A stretch of 64,000 nucleotides of DNA, taken from Eremomyces bilateralis CBS 781.70 (Eukaryota > Ascomycota > Dothideomycetes > Eremomycetales > Eremomycetaceae). Made by a program: the position numbers and the translations under genes. Below, piece by piece: positions 54,694-64,000 of this stretch. The DNA is taken from contig NW_022985073.1 of assembly GCF_010015585.1 (NCBI RefSeq), forward strand, positions 363,018 to 427,017, in the 5' to 3' direction. A model generated the notes under the pieces. It ran no database searches and was not told where the DNA came from. It worked only from the letters and a program-made list of their open reading frames with translations. Each line of letters begins with the position of its first letter. The stretch's first letter is position 1.

Positions 54694-55817
54694 TCATTCA
54701 AAAAGCACATACGCTCTGACCTCAACACTCGCTCTTGCTGCTGCATTTGGATCCGCCTTGGGATTGTAGATGCTCACACGCGCAACACCTGATCGAAGAG
54801 CCTGTTAGAGTGTATTGGACATACCATTAAGTCTGAAATCAGGAAAAATAGCCTCACTCACCCCCGGCACCTTCAAGGGCAGAATCAGTCTGTCGAAGTA
54901 AGATGACTTCGTCATCTTCCAAGTCCTTGAAGTAGTACCATTCATGTTTCGGATTGTAGTACAATCGTTCATTCTCTGTAAACCGGTTGGTGAACACCAC
55001 GTCCGCCACGATGCTGTCAGACTTGTGGTCAATAATTCGCGAATCGCAGAGTGCCAGAGGCCAGTCGTTGCCGGGACCTTGAAGGGACTTCCAAACGCTA
55101 TCAAGTTGAGGATGGATTTTCGTAGGAGCAGGGTGGTATTTACTTCACCGTCAGCAATCGTTTATATTCATCTAACTTAGTCGTGAATGCCCGAGCGGTT
55201 CGAGCGGCCGAGTAAGGGGAATAGTCTGGCGGTCTGTGAGCAAAAGACAATATCAAAAAGCGCTGGGACGCTCACCAATATGGACAGCAGTAGCGGACTG
55301 AACGGTCTCGAACAATTCTTCGCTGTTCGCATTGAACTGCGCATCTCTTTGGCTGACCTTGCCTTGTCACTATGAAATCGTAAATGGTGATCAAGCGGAT
55401 CAAACATACTCCATGTTCCAGTACTCGAATCTCAGCTGCGTCGGGGAACATTTGCTGTAGTAATTTCTCAACTGCTGGATAGTACTGCGTCTCTACCTTT
55501 TCATCGTCATCGAATGCCGCCTCGGTCATGGAGCAGTCCACGTTCGCTACCCGGAAACCATATTCTATGAAGCTTCGAGGATCTTGCAGGGGCCGGAAAT
55601 TACGAATCGTAATGGTTCTGAGATCACTCGACATGTTTGTATGGGGAATTACTCCTCCAGTGTCGTATCTCATCTCGTATGGTTTCTCTTCTTTGTGCTT
55701 CGCCTCCTTGGTGAGGTAATTCAGCTCAGTCTGCACATCATCGCTAAGCGTGTCGCTGTATCCGGGGTTTAGAACTCTCATTTTGTCCTTGAATGGGGTT
55801 GCGTGTGGTGTTTCCAT
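54694..55817 (-). CDS. CmcJ/NvfI/GA4-desaturase-like protein
   Basis: Five exons (55817-55410, 55357-55276, 55225-55144, 55097-54862, 54788-54694) give 300 aa. All phases join, and the splice choices were set by the family's conserved wording. That wording is: TELNYLTKEAKHKEEKPYEM, FRPLQDPRSFIEYGFRVANV, DDDEKVETQYYPAVEKLLQ, EIRVLEHGV, FETVQSATAVHIDYSPYSA, LLTVNVWKSLQGPGNDWPLALCDSR, NPKHEWYYFKDLEDDEVIL and the end ASVEVRAYVLFE. The family includes CmcJ of cephamycin synthesis and fungal 2-oxoglutarate-dependent oxygenases such as NvfI, and is common in or near secondary-metabolite clusters. The HxD pair in VHIDYS fits an iron ligand. No synthase or other pathway gene is nearby. The GTG-based extension to 55835 is ignored. 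Confidence 0.8.
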
Positions 55818-57102
55818 CGTGCTTGTGGTTGTCACTGTTAATAAGTATGGTGATGGAACTTCCGAAGTATTGGACTGGCGATAATAGCGAGTGGATGGCG
55901 GAGGCGTCAGTCATGAAGCGTGAATCGACAATGAGCTCGGAGCATGTATGGATATGGTAGGGCGGGCGATGCAACTAGGATGCATCGGGCAGGGCAAGCG
56001 TCTTCGCCCTCCGTTTTCTTGTCGATTCCGGTGAAAATTCCAGCATTCGTAGCATGTCGCCTTGCCAACACATTCCGCAAAGTGAACAGTCTCGCCTAGC
56101 GGGAAGATATAACTACGAAGTACGAACCCTAGGCGAACTAAGATCTGCATGCTTATACGATCTCCGCCCCCTCAAAGCGATGAGCGCAGTTCTGCAGCAT
56201 GCAAGGATACTAAGGATTTAAGACAGTATGACATGAGGAGGATGTATTCATTTATTGCACAGTTAAAGAAACAGAAACGAAGTAACCTCCCTCCCTGTGT
56301 GGCGGGCATCCCTGCGTAACGGACAAATTCCTAGGTACTTCGATTTCAAAGCAATCCAGGCTCTGCACATACAATTATAATTCCATATCTTTAGATTGAT
56401 CGTGCTCTACAGTCATTTCTTAATATGCTAGACAATTTGAATTAGAAAAATATATTGGGGTGGCCGCATTCCCGCCTGGTTTCTGGAAAGTATGTCATTA
56501 TCCTAGTAGCAGACCACCTCGATCAGAGCGCCACCCTTATGGTCTTCTTACCTTTAAAACCGATTAAAGACTTTATCCAGGCGTTAAAGTCACATAAAGA
56601 TATTTAGAACGTATCATCAACGATGCGTGTGCGATAGCGTACAAGATTGCGCAAGTTCGGCATGCAGGCAGGTACTTCCAATCGAAACGATGAACAATCT
56701 TGGTTAGTGCGGTATGCTTATACAAGCAATGTATATTTGGTCGCCTACAGTCAGTAATGAAATTTTATTTAGTTGTCATAAACTCCATTGCCAAGTATGT
56801 GGTCTGTGGCTGGTGGAGTCCAACTACTTCTGGGGGACGTGGATTTCCCTGCGTGCAGGACCAGGAAACGACGTCGCTAATTATGCTTCTTCAGAACGGC
56901 TCTCAGCCGCCCCACGGAAGTTCTCTCATCAATTCTCGTGATCTAAGCGCTTGGGTCTACTCTAGAGGACCGCGTGCTTTCTATTAACAGCCACATTTGA
57001 ATCTAGTTCCTGTAACATGGCGCTGAACCACGACGAAAACTAACCTCCCGCCGCCCAGTAACAACCCGAGAAAAGTGCGTAAGCCGTCCTGCTTCATACA
57101 GA
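55818..57102. other. 1.3-kb intergenic region, nothing recognised
   Basis: This is upstream of the CmcJ-like gene and downstream of the CorA-like gene. The sequence is AT-rich; short ORFs (for example 56700-56987) lack motifs. Confidence 0.45.
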
Positions 57103-58960
57103 TCAAACTGGTCTAGACGATAGATTTCTTCGCTTTCCGCAGGCTATTCCACTGAAGTTTGAAATTCTGGTCCAATTCTCCAGCCATAACCACCAAGATA
57201 AAAGGACGAGCAGAGTGGAAGGGATTACCACCGCCCAGTATATCCAGAACTGGTTAGAGGTCTTCCACTTATCCTCACCAAAAGAGAAAAATGTAGTGCT
57301 AAACACTGTCTATAAAAAGTTAGCCTGTCCGAGTAGAAGCCTAGGACGTGCGAAAAGTTAAAGCACCTACCGAGACGAACGTCGCCGGGAGAAATGCCAT
57401 GGTTAAGAATGCGATTGATTTAATTACCACACTATCTTGACTGGCAATCATATTGTATGCCTACTTGGTTAGCTAGCTCATGTTGCAGCAAACCAAGGAA
57501 CAAGCATCATGCGAACCTACCACATTGACTTCAGCATTAAGTCTTTCTTGAGTAGATAATGAGCGCCATTTGAGGCTCTTCATCATCTGAAGTTGGAAGC
57601 TCAAACGCTCTCGCGCCTGTACCAAATATCCATTTCCAAGCTCTGTGGGGAGCGTTTGATGAAGAGCCTCCTGACGTTGCAGCAAGCTTTCGATGGCTTC
57701 GATTGCGACTGATTCGGTTTCCACGACATGGCTTGTATGCCTGGAAATCTCGTGCATCGTCATGAAGTCTGGCCGGCGCTTTAGTCTATTCTTTGAAAAC
57801 ATTAGTCTATGATCAACTGCACAATGCAACCAAAGTACCTCTTCGATCGCCCGCACCGCGTCTCGCGCTCGCCAAGTGCTCTCGTCATATAGTTGGATGA
57901 TTTCGTTGAGGAGGGGGTCGAGCATTGCCAAAGGATCCCCAAGATTGAGTGGTCGCGGCTTGTTGAGGACTGCTTGGAGACGCTCGCGTAGCGTATCTGG
58001 TGTGCCGATGCAGAGCACTCTGCAACGATGTGGGTGATACCAATATGTGAAGCATGTCATTTCATACCACAAGTAAGGATTCCCATCAGGGACCCTCTCT
58101 TCCTCGGGTTTTAAAACCTTTTTTACCAAGCATTGAAACCAAATCCCTACATCACGAAGGCGTAAATGGATTGCCGCGTTTAAGCAGATTCGACTGCAGA
58201 TCAGGAGAACGTACTAAGGTCTACCAGTTTCCCGTTATCGTCAAGTGCGCTCTTAGAGCCCAAGTAACCGTTGAGATCGGTACATAGCTGGTTGGAGAGA
58301 AAGTCCGGCACGTTAAAAGGCGCCAGCATCCTTTGCCGGTCGTTTTCGGTGCACCGCCTCTTGTATAAATCCTTGTCTTCAAGGAAACTAGAGAAATATA
58401 TTCAGCCAAAACTTCACGATTAATATTCTCTCGTCCTACATATAACATATTTCAGGGAGATCAGGATTCTATATCACTGTTAGTCATATACTAGGCAAGG
58501 CTGCATGTGGCACCGACATCAAGAAGGTCGATCCGACTCAAACTCCACGCATTTCCGACTGCCAGTCCGACATAAGTGGACTGTCACCGCTCTGGTCCTC
58601 TGAACTTACTGAGGGCTAAAGCCATTGCGAAAGCGTGCACCACGGGAGGTTTCGATGCCATTCTTCACCGATTTTCGCTGTTGTGTGAGAAAAGCCGACA
58701 CGGTTAGGTGGTTTCCAGAAATGGTTCCAAAGCTCGGGGTAATTAAGAATGACAGTGCTTCTCAATGTCTATGTAGACCTAGAGGCAAGAACGTGAGAGG
58801 AAAAGCATAAGTCGTGTTAAAGTGTTGGATAAGGCTGTCGACAGGGAGTGGGCCGTGGACTCACCAGGGCAAGTCGAGCGATATCATGTTTTCCAGTGCT
58901 TCTTTCTCCATCCAATGAGACGTTCAGCGAGCCTCGGGACTCGTTCAACGTGGCTTGCAT
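57103..58960 (-). CDS. CorA-like membrane protein (Mg2+-transporter superfamily fold)
   Basis: The well-supported exons on the minus strand are 58387-58215, 58146-57521, 57460-57371 and 57309-57103. Two further 5' exons (58960-58865 from an ATG, and 58677-58610) fit in phase and give a 419-aa product, but this N-terminal part is uncertain. The soluble part has RIWFQCLVKKVLKPEEERVP and a long helical stalk (ESVAIEAIESLLQRQEALHQ, SLSTQERLNAEVNVAYNMIA). Two closing transmembrane helices follow (SIAFLTMAFLPATFVSTVF and FWIYWAVVIPSTLLVLLSWW). This is the fungal CorA-like layout. The GMN motif that follows helix 1 in true CorA channels is missing (VSTVFSTTFFSFG instead), so Mg2+ transport is doubtful. 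Confidence 0.7.
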
Positions 58961-59348
58961 AGATTCATGGGCACATGCAGGAGGAGAGCGCGTTTAGTTT
59001 TGGATGACTGGATGAAGCGTTGTAGGGTTGTGGATGGCCAGTGATTTGAACCGTCCTACCGCCGCGAACCAACAAAATGGGCCCATTTTCGGCTCCACGC
59101 TTGAAACGATGTCCAAGGCCTGCAGCCAAAAATAGGTTCGATGGTTTTAATCGTGCCTTCGACCAGTTTCTTGCATGCTACGGAGAGCGCTCGAGATTAC
59201 GATGATTCTATTAAGAAATAATATCGCTTAACCTGGATGAGTCGTAGTGCCGCGTCTGGTTCTATAGAGAGTCTATGAGCGGCCGCGTGTTCTCTAGAAT
59301 TATTGCCTAGCGCCTCTCGCTCGTTCCTCTCCCATCACTATCGTCGAA
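58961..59348. other. Intergenic; left end of the Fot1-type element probably here
   Basis: A candidate left terminus is TACCGCCGCGAACCAAC at 59057-59073. It pairs only loosely with TACACGACGAAAACCAAC read in reverse complement at 61096-61113. No gene. Confidence 0.3.
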
Positions 59349-61113
59349 ATGGATCGAGCCAGTGAGGTGCTGGATGAAGGGCTTTACCCAGATGCACCTA
59401 AAACATACGCTGCCCTAGCAGGATGGGGCAACGTCCCTCGCTCTACCTTGTGGCATCGTGCACACGGACGGCGGTCGAAAGAAGAGAAGGCCCAAAGCCA
59501 ACAGTACCTCACCCCATCGGAAGAGAAAGCCCTCGTAAAGTATCTGTTACGAATGTCGAGGAATGGATATCCTATTCCGGTTAAGTATCTAGGCTCGCTA
59601 GCATATATCATGGCGCGTCGGCGCTCCTCCGCCGTTCAGCCTTCGGGAACGGACGAAGCAACCGACCCTCCCGGCAAGAACTGGCCTCAGGCCTTCCAGA
59701 GACGCCATCCCGAGCTCAAAGCGAAAAGGGTCAAGGCACTAGATTGGAATCGACACGATCATAATATCTACGATAAGATCATACACTGGTTCGAGGTGAT
59801 CGGGAAGGAACTACATGACCCGGTCATTATGCCGGAGAATGTCTATAATATGGACGAGACGGGAGTTATGTTAAGTATGCTCCGCTCTCTCAAAGTCCTG
59901 GTAGGTAAAGATGACCTGCGAGATTATAGAGGCACGGGAGTCAAGCGAACGGTAGTAACTGCGATCGAGTGTATATCCGCAGACGGTAGGTCTCTTCTCC
60001 CAATGGTCATCTGGCCAGCTACAACCCACCGAAGCAACTGGACCACGTACCCCACCCCTGGATGGCATTATGCATGCTCCGAATCTGGCTACACCGATTC
60101 CAAGATCAGCCTGGAGTGGCTTAAACGTGTGTTCGACCCCCAAACCAAAGCACAAGTTCATCAGAAACCACGGATTCTGATTTGCGACGGCTTCGGGACG
60201 CACGAGACCCTTGAAATCTTGGAGTACTGCCTTGAAAATAACATCATCTTATGTCGTATCCCCTCTCACACCTCCCACAAGCTCCAACCCTGTGACGTCG
60301 GAGTGTTTGGCCCACTGAAGACCGCCTATCGGGATCAGGCTGAACGCCTGTATCGAGGAGGAGCAAATACAGTCGGCAAGGAGCATTTCACGTCTCTCTA
60401 CGGCCCTGCGCGGGAAAAAGCGCTCACTTCTCGCAACATTAAAGCAGGGTGGATCAAGGCCGGGCTGTATCCATTCAGCCCGGAGAGGGTGCTAAAGGAT
60501 ATCCAGAAGCCGCTCGCCGAACTAACTGTTCCGAAAGCCGATAAGGAGAAGGCGGGATTATATCCGCAAGGCGATGTACTCGAGACGCCAGTAACAGTAG
60601 AGGCTCTAAGTTCGTTGCGTAGCCGGATCGAACAGGATGCTCATATGCTTGACGGTCCGGGCAAACAACGCCTTCAGAAGCTGGCAAACGCCGCCCAAGT
60701 ATCGTTTGCTGAATGTGCCCTTCTTCTCGATGGAAATCAACTTTTGTTTCAACAGAACAATGAAGCTAGACGTCGCCGATCGACCAAATCCACGGTAGTA
60801 GGGAAGGCGAAAGTGATGAGCTATGACATTGAGGAAGCGCGAGGGAAGCGTGCTGCGAAAGAAGCTGCGAAAGAGGTTACGGCGGCTTCAGGAAAACGTG
60901 GCCGGAAGCGAAAAGGCCCTGCGCCAGCGAGAGCGAAGGCTAAAAGGACACGGAGGAACGAAGCAGAGATTGCGGAGGATGAGATTGCCGCAGCAGGCTT
61001 AGAGAATTACTGCTCTGTTCTCCAACTTTGATACAGATCCGACTTAATGTAGGAAACGCCAAGTGTCTTCGAGACCCGTTACTATATAGTAGGGGGTTGG
61101 TTTTCGTCGTGTA
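59057..61113 (+). mobile_element. Fot1/pogo-type DNA transposon (ends tentative)
   Basis: The element is defined by the transposase ORF at 59349-61031. The proposed termini both start at a TA and share GxCG..AACCAAC, but the match needs a gap and is imperfect. The boundaries are therefore approximate, while the core is certain. Confidence 0.6.
59349..61031 (+). CDS. Fot1/pogo-superfamily transposase (DDE-1 endonuclease)
   Basis: The uninterrupted ORF encodes 560 aa from ATG 59349. N-terminal part: a CENP-B-type DNA-binding region (TYAALAGWGNVPRSTLWHRA, then LTPSEEKALVKYLLRMSRNG and FQRRHPELKAKRVKALDW). Catalytic region: Asp in VYNMDETGVM, Asp in ILICDGFGTHET, and Asp in HKLQPCDVGVFGPLK. Also WIKAGLYPFSPERVL, a conserved block after the active site. 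The C terminus is a basic, Lys/Arg-rich tail (KRGRKRKGPAPARAKAKRTR). All three acids are retained, so the enzyme may be active. It lies 523 bp upstream of the NLR start codon on the same strand. Confidence 0.93.
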   Translation: MDRASEVLDEGLYPDAPKTYAALAGWGNVPRSTLWHRAHGRRSKEEKAQSQQYLTPSEEKALVKYLLRMSRNGYPIPVKYLGSLAYIMARRRSSAVQPSGTDEATDPPGKNWPQAFQRRHPELKAKRVKALDWNRHDHNIYDKIIHWFEVIGKELHDPVIMPENVYNMDETGVMLSMLRSLKVLVGKDDLRDYRGTGVKRTVVTAIECISADGRSLLPMVIWPATTHRSNWTTYPTPGWHYACSESGYTDSKISLEWLKRVFDPQTKAQVHQKPRILICDGFGTHETLEILEYCLENNIILCRIPSHTSHKLQPCDVGVFGPLKTAYRDQAERLYRGGANTVGKEHFTSLYGPAREKALTSRNIKAGWIKAGLYPFSPERVLKDIQKPLAELTVPKADKEKAGLYPQGDVLETPVTVEALSSLRSRIEQDAHMLDGPGKQRLQKLANAAQVSFAECALLLDGNQLLFQQNNEARRRRSTKSTVVGKAKVMSYDIEEARGKRAAKEAAKEVTAASGKRGRKRKGPAPARAKAKRTRRNEAEIAEDEIAAAGLENYCSVLQL

Positions 61114-61553
61114 TTCGGCGCCATGTTACAGGAACTCCATTCAAATATGACCATCTGAAAGGAAACGATCCAATACCCTTGGTCCGAGCGCTTGGATGAC
61201 GAGAATTGTCAATTGATGAGTGTAGAAGTGATTGGCGAGAGCCAATTCTGACCAGAACGCATTGTCACTTGCGATTCGACGCCACGCATCAGCAGCAGCC
61301 GTATTTCTGTCCGACCGACCAGCCAGATGCGTGTATAAACGCCCGGCCAAGGCGCAAAACGCGAGGCTAAGGTCGCAGAGAACAAGCTGTGGGCTGACCG
61401 GAACGAAGCGCAGCCTTGTAACAAAGGTTATAATGGCGGCCTTTCTTCGCCGGTATGCCCATAGTTATCATTCTTCAAGTCAAGCTAGTGTTTATCCTTC
61501 ATTAAGTGAAGCCCAGAGGCATTGTTCGATATTTTGACTGATGCTCGAGCAAG
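61114..61553. other. Intergenic, promoter of the NLR gene
   Basis: Short open frames on both strands have no motif. This is the only space for the NLR promoter between the transposon end and the ATG at 61554. Confidence 0.45.
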
Positions 61554-64000
61554 ATGGCACCCCGGCTCCGACATAACGATTACACGGTGGGCTGGGTCTG
61601 TGCCTTGCCGGACGAGCTCACCGCAGCGCAGGAGATGCTGGACGAAGAGCACCACGACCTCCCTCCGAGCGGCAACGATACGAATATATACTGTCTAGGC
61701 CGCATTAGCGAGCATAATGTCGCTCTTGCCTGCCTGCCTGCGGGTTTCATAGGCGTCGCCTCCGCCACGGCCGTTGCTATGCAAATGAAGTCTACTTTCC
61801 CCGCCATTCGGTTTGGACTCATGGTGGGGATCGGAGGCGGCGTTCCAGGCAAAGACGCTGATATCCGTCTCGGGGATGTTGTTGTTAGCCAACCAGGGAA
61901 GGGTCATGGTGGGGTGATCCAATACGACTTTGGAAAATCGACGCCTAGCGGATTCGAGCGGACGGGGTTCCTTAACGCGCCACCCCTAGTACTTCTTAAT
62001 GCGGTCACGAAGCTTCGATCCAACCAACGCCGAGGAAGAAACCGTCTCTCGCTACATCTATCGAAGCTTAGCGACCTCCCCGATTTCTCCCGCGATAAAG
62101 CAGAAAGTGATATGCTGTTCGAAGTGGGGTATAATCACGTTGGAGAAGATAGCTGCGTATCATGCGTACCGACAAGACAAATACAAAGGGAGGATCGGGC
62201 AAACAGCACGCCTATGGTCCACTACGGCACGATCGCATCAGGCAACCAGGTGATGAGGGATGGGACTATAAGAGACCAGATCAGCTCGGAGTTCGGAAGA
62301 GTGCTCTGTTTCGAGATGGAGGCGGCGGGCCTAATGAACAACTTCCCCTGTCTAGTGATCCGCGGCATCTGCGACTACTCCGACTCGCATAAGAATAAGA
62401 GGTGGCAACCATACGCTGCAGGAACGGCGGCAGCGTACGCGAAGGAGCTGCTTTTGATTATTCCTGCGGCGGAAGTGGCGAAGACGCAGACGATTGATGA
62501 AGTAACGCGAGGTTAGTATCGCCATCGAGTTTATATAAGGCAATTGAACTTATTTGCTATAGAGTATCTTCCTTTCTCACGAAATCGAAAGTTTGTTGGC
62601 CGAGACACCGACCTTGATGCGTTAAAAAACAAGCTCTTCATAAGCAAAGAATGCCAGAAGATGGCCCTTGTTGGCCTCGGTGGTGTCGGCAAAACACAGA
62701 TCGCGCTCCAATTCGCGTACTGGGTTAGAGAAAATCATCCAGATTTCTCTATCTTCTGGTTACCGGCGCTGAGCATGGAGACGTTTGAGCAGGGGTGCAC
62801 GGAGATAGCAAGAGCGCTAAGGATACGTCAGTCGGAAGACGGCAAAGAAGATGTCCGGAAGCTAGTGCAGCAACGGCTCAGCGCGAAGACCAAAGGCAAG
62901 GGCAAGTGGTTGCTAATTGTCGATAATGCCGACGACATGGACCTCCTCCGCGGCGTAGAGGAAGAGGAAGGCTTATTGGACCTTTTGCCCCAGAACGACA
63001 ACGGTCTAACTTTGTTTACCACCCGGCACAACGAAGTTGCGCAGTTAGTGGCCGGTAGCGATATGGTTGAAGTCGAAAAGATGGAAAAGGAGGAGGCAAT
63101 GAACTTGCTGAAGAAATCCTTAACCTTAAAGCGCCTGCCCAACGACGATGGGCTTATGACGGACCTTCTCGTTGAACTAGACTATCTCCCCCTAGCTATT
63201 ACCCAAGCGGCAGCATACATCAACACAAACAGAAGCTCCATCTCTGAGTATCACCGGTTACTTAAGAGCTCAGAGCAGGACGCCATCGCGATGATGAGTA
63301 CTGAATCCCCCGACAACACACGATACAAAAAGTCGGTGAACGCTGTAGCAAAGACTTGGATAATCAGTTTTAATCAGATTCTTAAGCATGATATAGTGGC
63401 AGCAGACCTTCTTGCCTTTATCTCGTGTATCGAATGGAAGGCGATCCCATACTCAATTCTACCTGCTGTTCAGCCCGAAGTACGGATGGCGAGTGCCATC
63501 GGCACGCTTTATTCATACTCGTTCCTGGAACGAAGAGAGGACGGTAAGATGCTTGATATGCATAGGCTTGTCCATTTATCAACGAGAATATGGATCAGTC
63601 AGAGGGGCCGTGAAGGAGAAACAAGTAAGGCGGTACTGAAACGCCTCTCGGAAGTTTTTCCGTGTGACGATTACACGCATCGTGAGATCTGGAGACAATA
63701 TCTGCCGCATGCGGCGCGTATAGGGCAAATCGAGCAATGCCAAGATACCGAGGAGAAGAGCGAGCTCTGTCTGAAGGTAGGGCGATGCCTATACGTTGAT
63801 GGGAGGATAAAGGAAACTGTCGTCTGGCTACGGGAGTCTTGCGAGTGGAGGGATAGAAATCTTGCTGAAGATGACGCAGATCGATTGGCGTCGCAGCATG
63901 CGCTTGCCGGAGCATATCAAGCAAACGGACAGGTTAAGGAGGCGGTCGATCTACTGGAGCGTGTTGTCGCGATACGAGCGGAAGTGCTCGCAGAAGACCA
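61554..64000 (+). CDS. PNP_UDP_1 - NB-ARC - TPR NLR-type protein, cut by the window end
   Basis: Two exons are visible: 61554-62511 and 62563 to beyond 64000, at least 798 aa. The N-terminal domain (about 1-310) is a purine/uridine-phosphorylase fold: YTVGWVCALPDELTAAQEML, FGLMVGIGGGVPG, IRLGDVVVSQP, CFEMEAAGLMNNFPCLVIRG, CDYSDSHKNKRWQPYAAGTA. The NB-ARC ATPase follows: P-loop GLGGVGKTQIA (357-364 core), Walker B LLIVDNADD (Asp440), TLFTTRH, LDYLPLAITQAAAYI and MHD-like LDMHRLVHLS (Met652-His653). TPR-type repeats then begin (ELCLKVGRCLYVDGRIKET, ALAGAYQANGQVKEAVDLLE). The architecture is that of fungal STAND receptors thought to trigger incompatibility or defence. All motif residues are intact; the 3' part is outside the window. 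Confidence 0.92.

Noticed and set aside
54180-54746. 188-codon minus-strand ORF after the CmcJ-like gene
   Set aside because: It overlaps the last CmcJ exon in another frame, has no motif and no plausible promoter space; possibly 3' UTR sequence.
55177-55240. Possible tRNA-like sequence (GCCCGAGCGGTTCGAG...)
   Set aside because: No acceptor or T arm can be folded around it, and it lies across an exon of the CmcJ-like gene.

Overview
The window is nuclear DNA from a filamentous ascomycete, most probably a member of the Eurotiales (Aspergillus/Penicillium type). The protein-coding genes carry short (about 45-90 bp) spliceosomal introns with GT..AG ends. The gene set is typical of that group: a rhodopsin-domain membrane protein, glucose-6-phosphate isomerase, a dyskerin, a fungal GDP-mannose transporter, a Hos3-type deacetylase, a CmcJ/GA4-desaturase-like enzyme, and a fungal NLR with a nucleoside-phosphorylase domain. 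Exon models were built by hand from reading frame, splice sites and phase. The species is not identified.

The left part (about 1-36.6 kb) is mostly gene-dense housekeeping DNA. In order it holds a rhodopsin-domain protein, a gene-poor stretch of 4 kb with a decayed copia reverse transcriptase, glucose-6-phosphate isomerase, a predicted secretory-pathway membrane protein, mitoribosomal protein bS21m (minus) diverging from an RBM25/Snu71-like splicing factor, an aspartate aminotransferase, a syntaxin-18/Ufe1-like SNARE (minus), 5-aminolevulinate synthase, the very large THO-complex subunit Tho2, the H/ACA pseudouridine synthase Cbf5 (minus), a GDP-mannose transporter, and the nine-exon catalytic subunit of tRNA-guanine transglycosylase.

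The character changes at 36.6 kb. From there to the right end the window is a patchwork of mobile DNA and lineage-specific genes. It holds an apparently intact Tc1/mariner element only 18 bp behind the transglycosylase stop codon, a Ty3/gypsy fragment, an AT-rich repeat block, a secreted alpha/beta hydrolase, a decayed Myb-like gene, and a second intact Tc1-type element. Two solo LTRs of one 188-bp family follow, each with a perfect 5-bp target duplication. There is also a MITE whose inverted repeats resemble those of the second Tc1 element, and a Fot1/pogo-type element. One deeply conserved gene, a Hos3-like histone deacetylase, sits in the middle of this. The other genes are a fungal hypothetical protein whose tail reads antisense into a broken NLR fragment, a tRNA-Gln with intron, a CmcJ-like enzyme, a CorA-like membrane protein, and at the right edge a PNP-NB-ARC-TPR NLR that runs off the window.

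No CRISPR array, rRNA or prokaryotic operon is present. The most interesting material is the accessory half: the NLR and its relic, the TE family relationships, and the effect of TE insertions on neighbouring gene ends.
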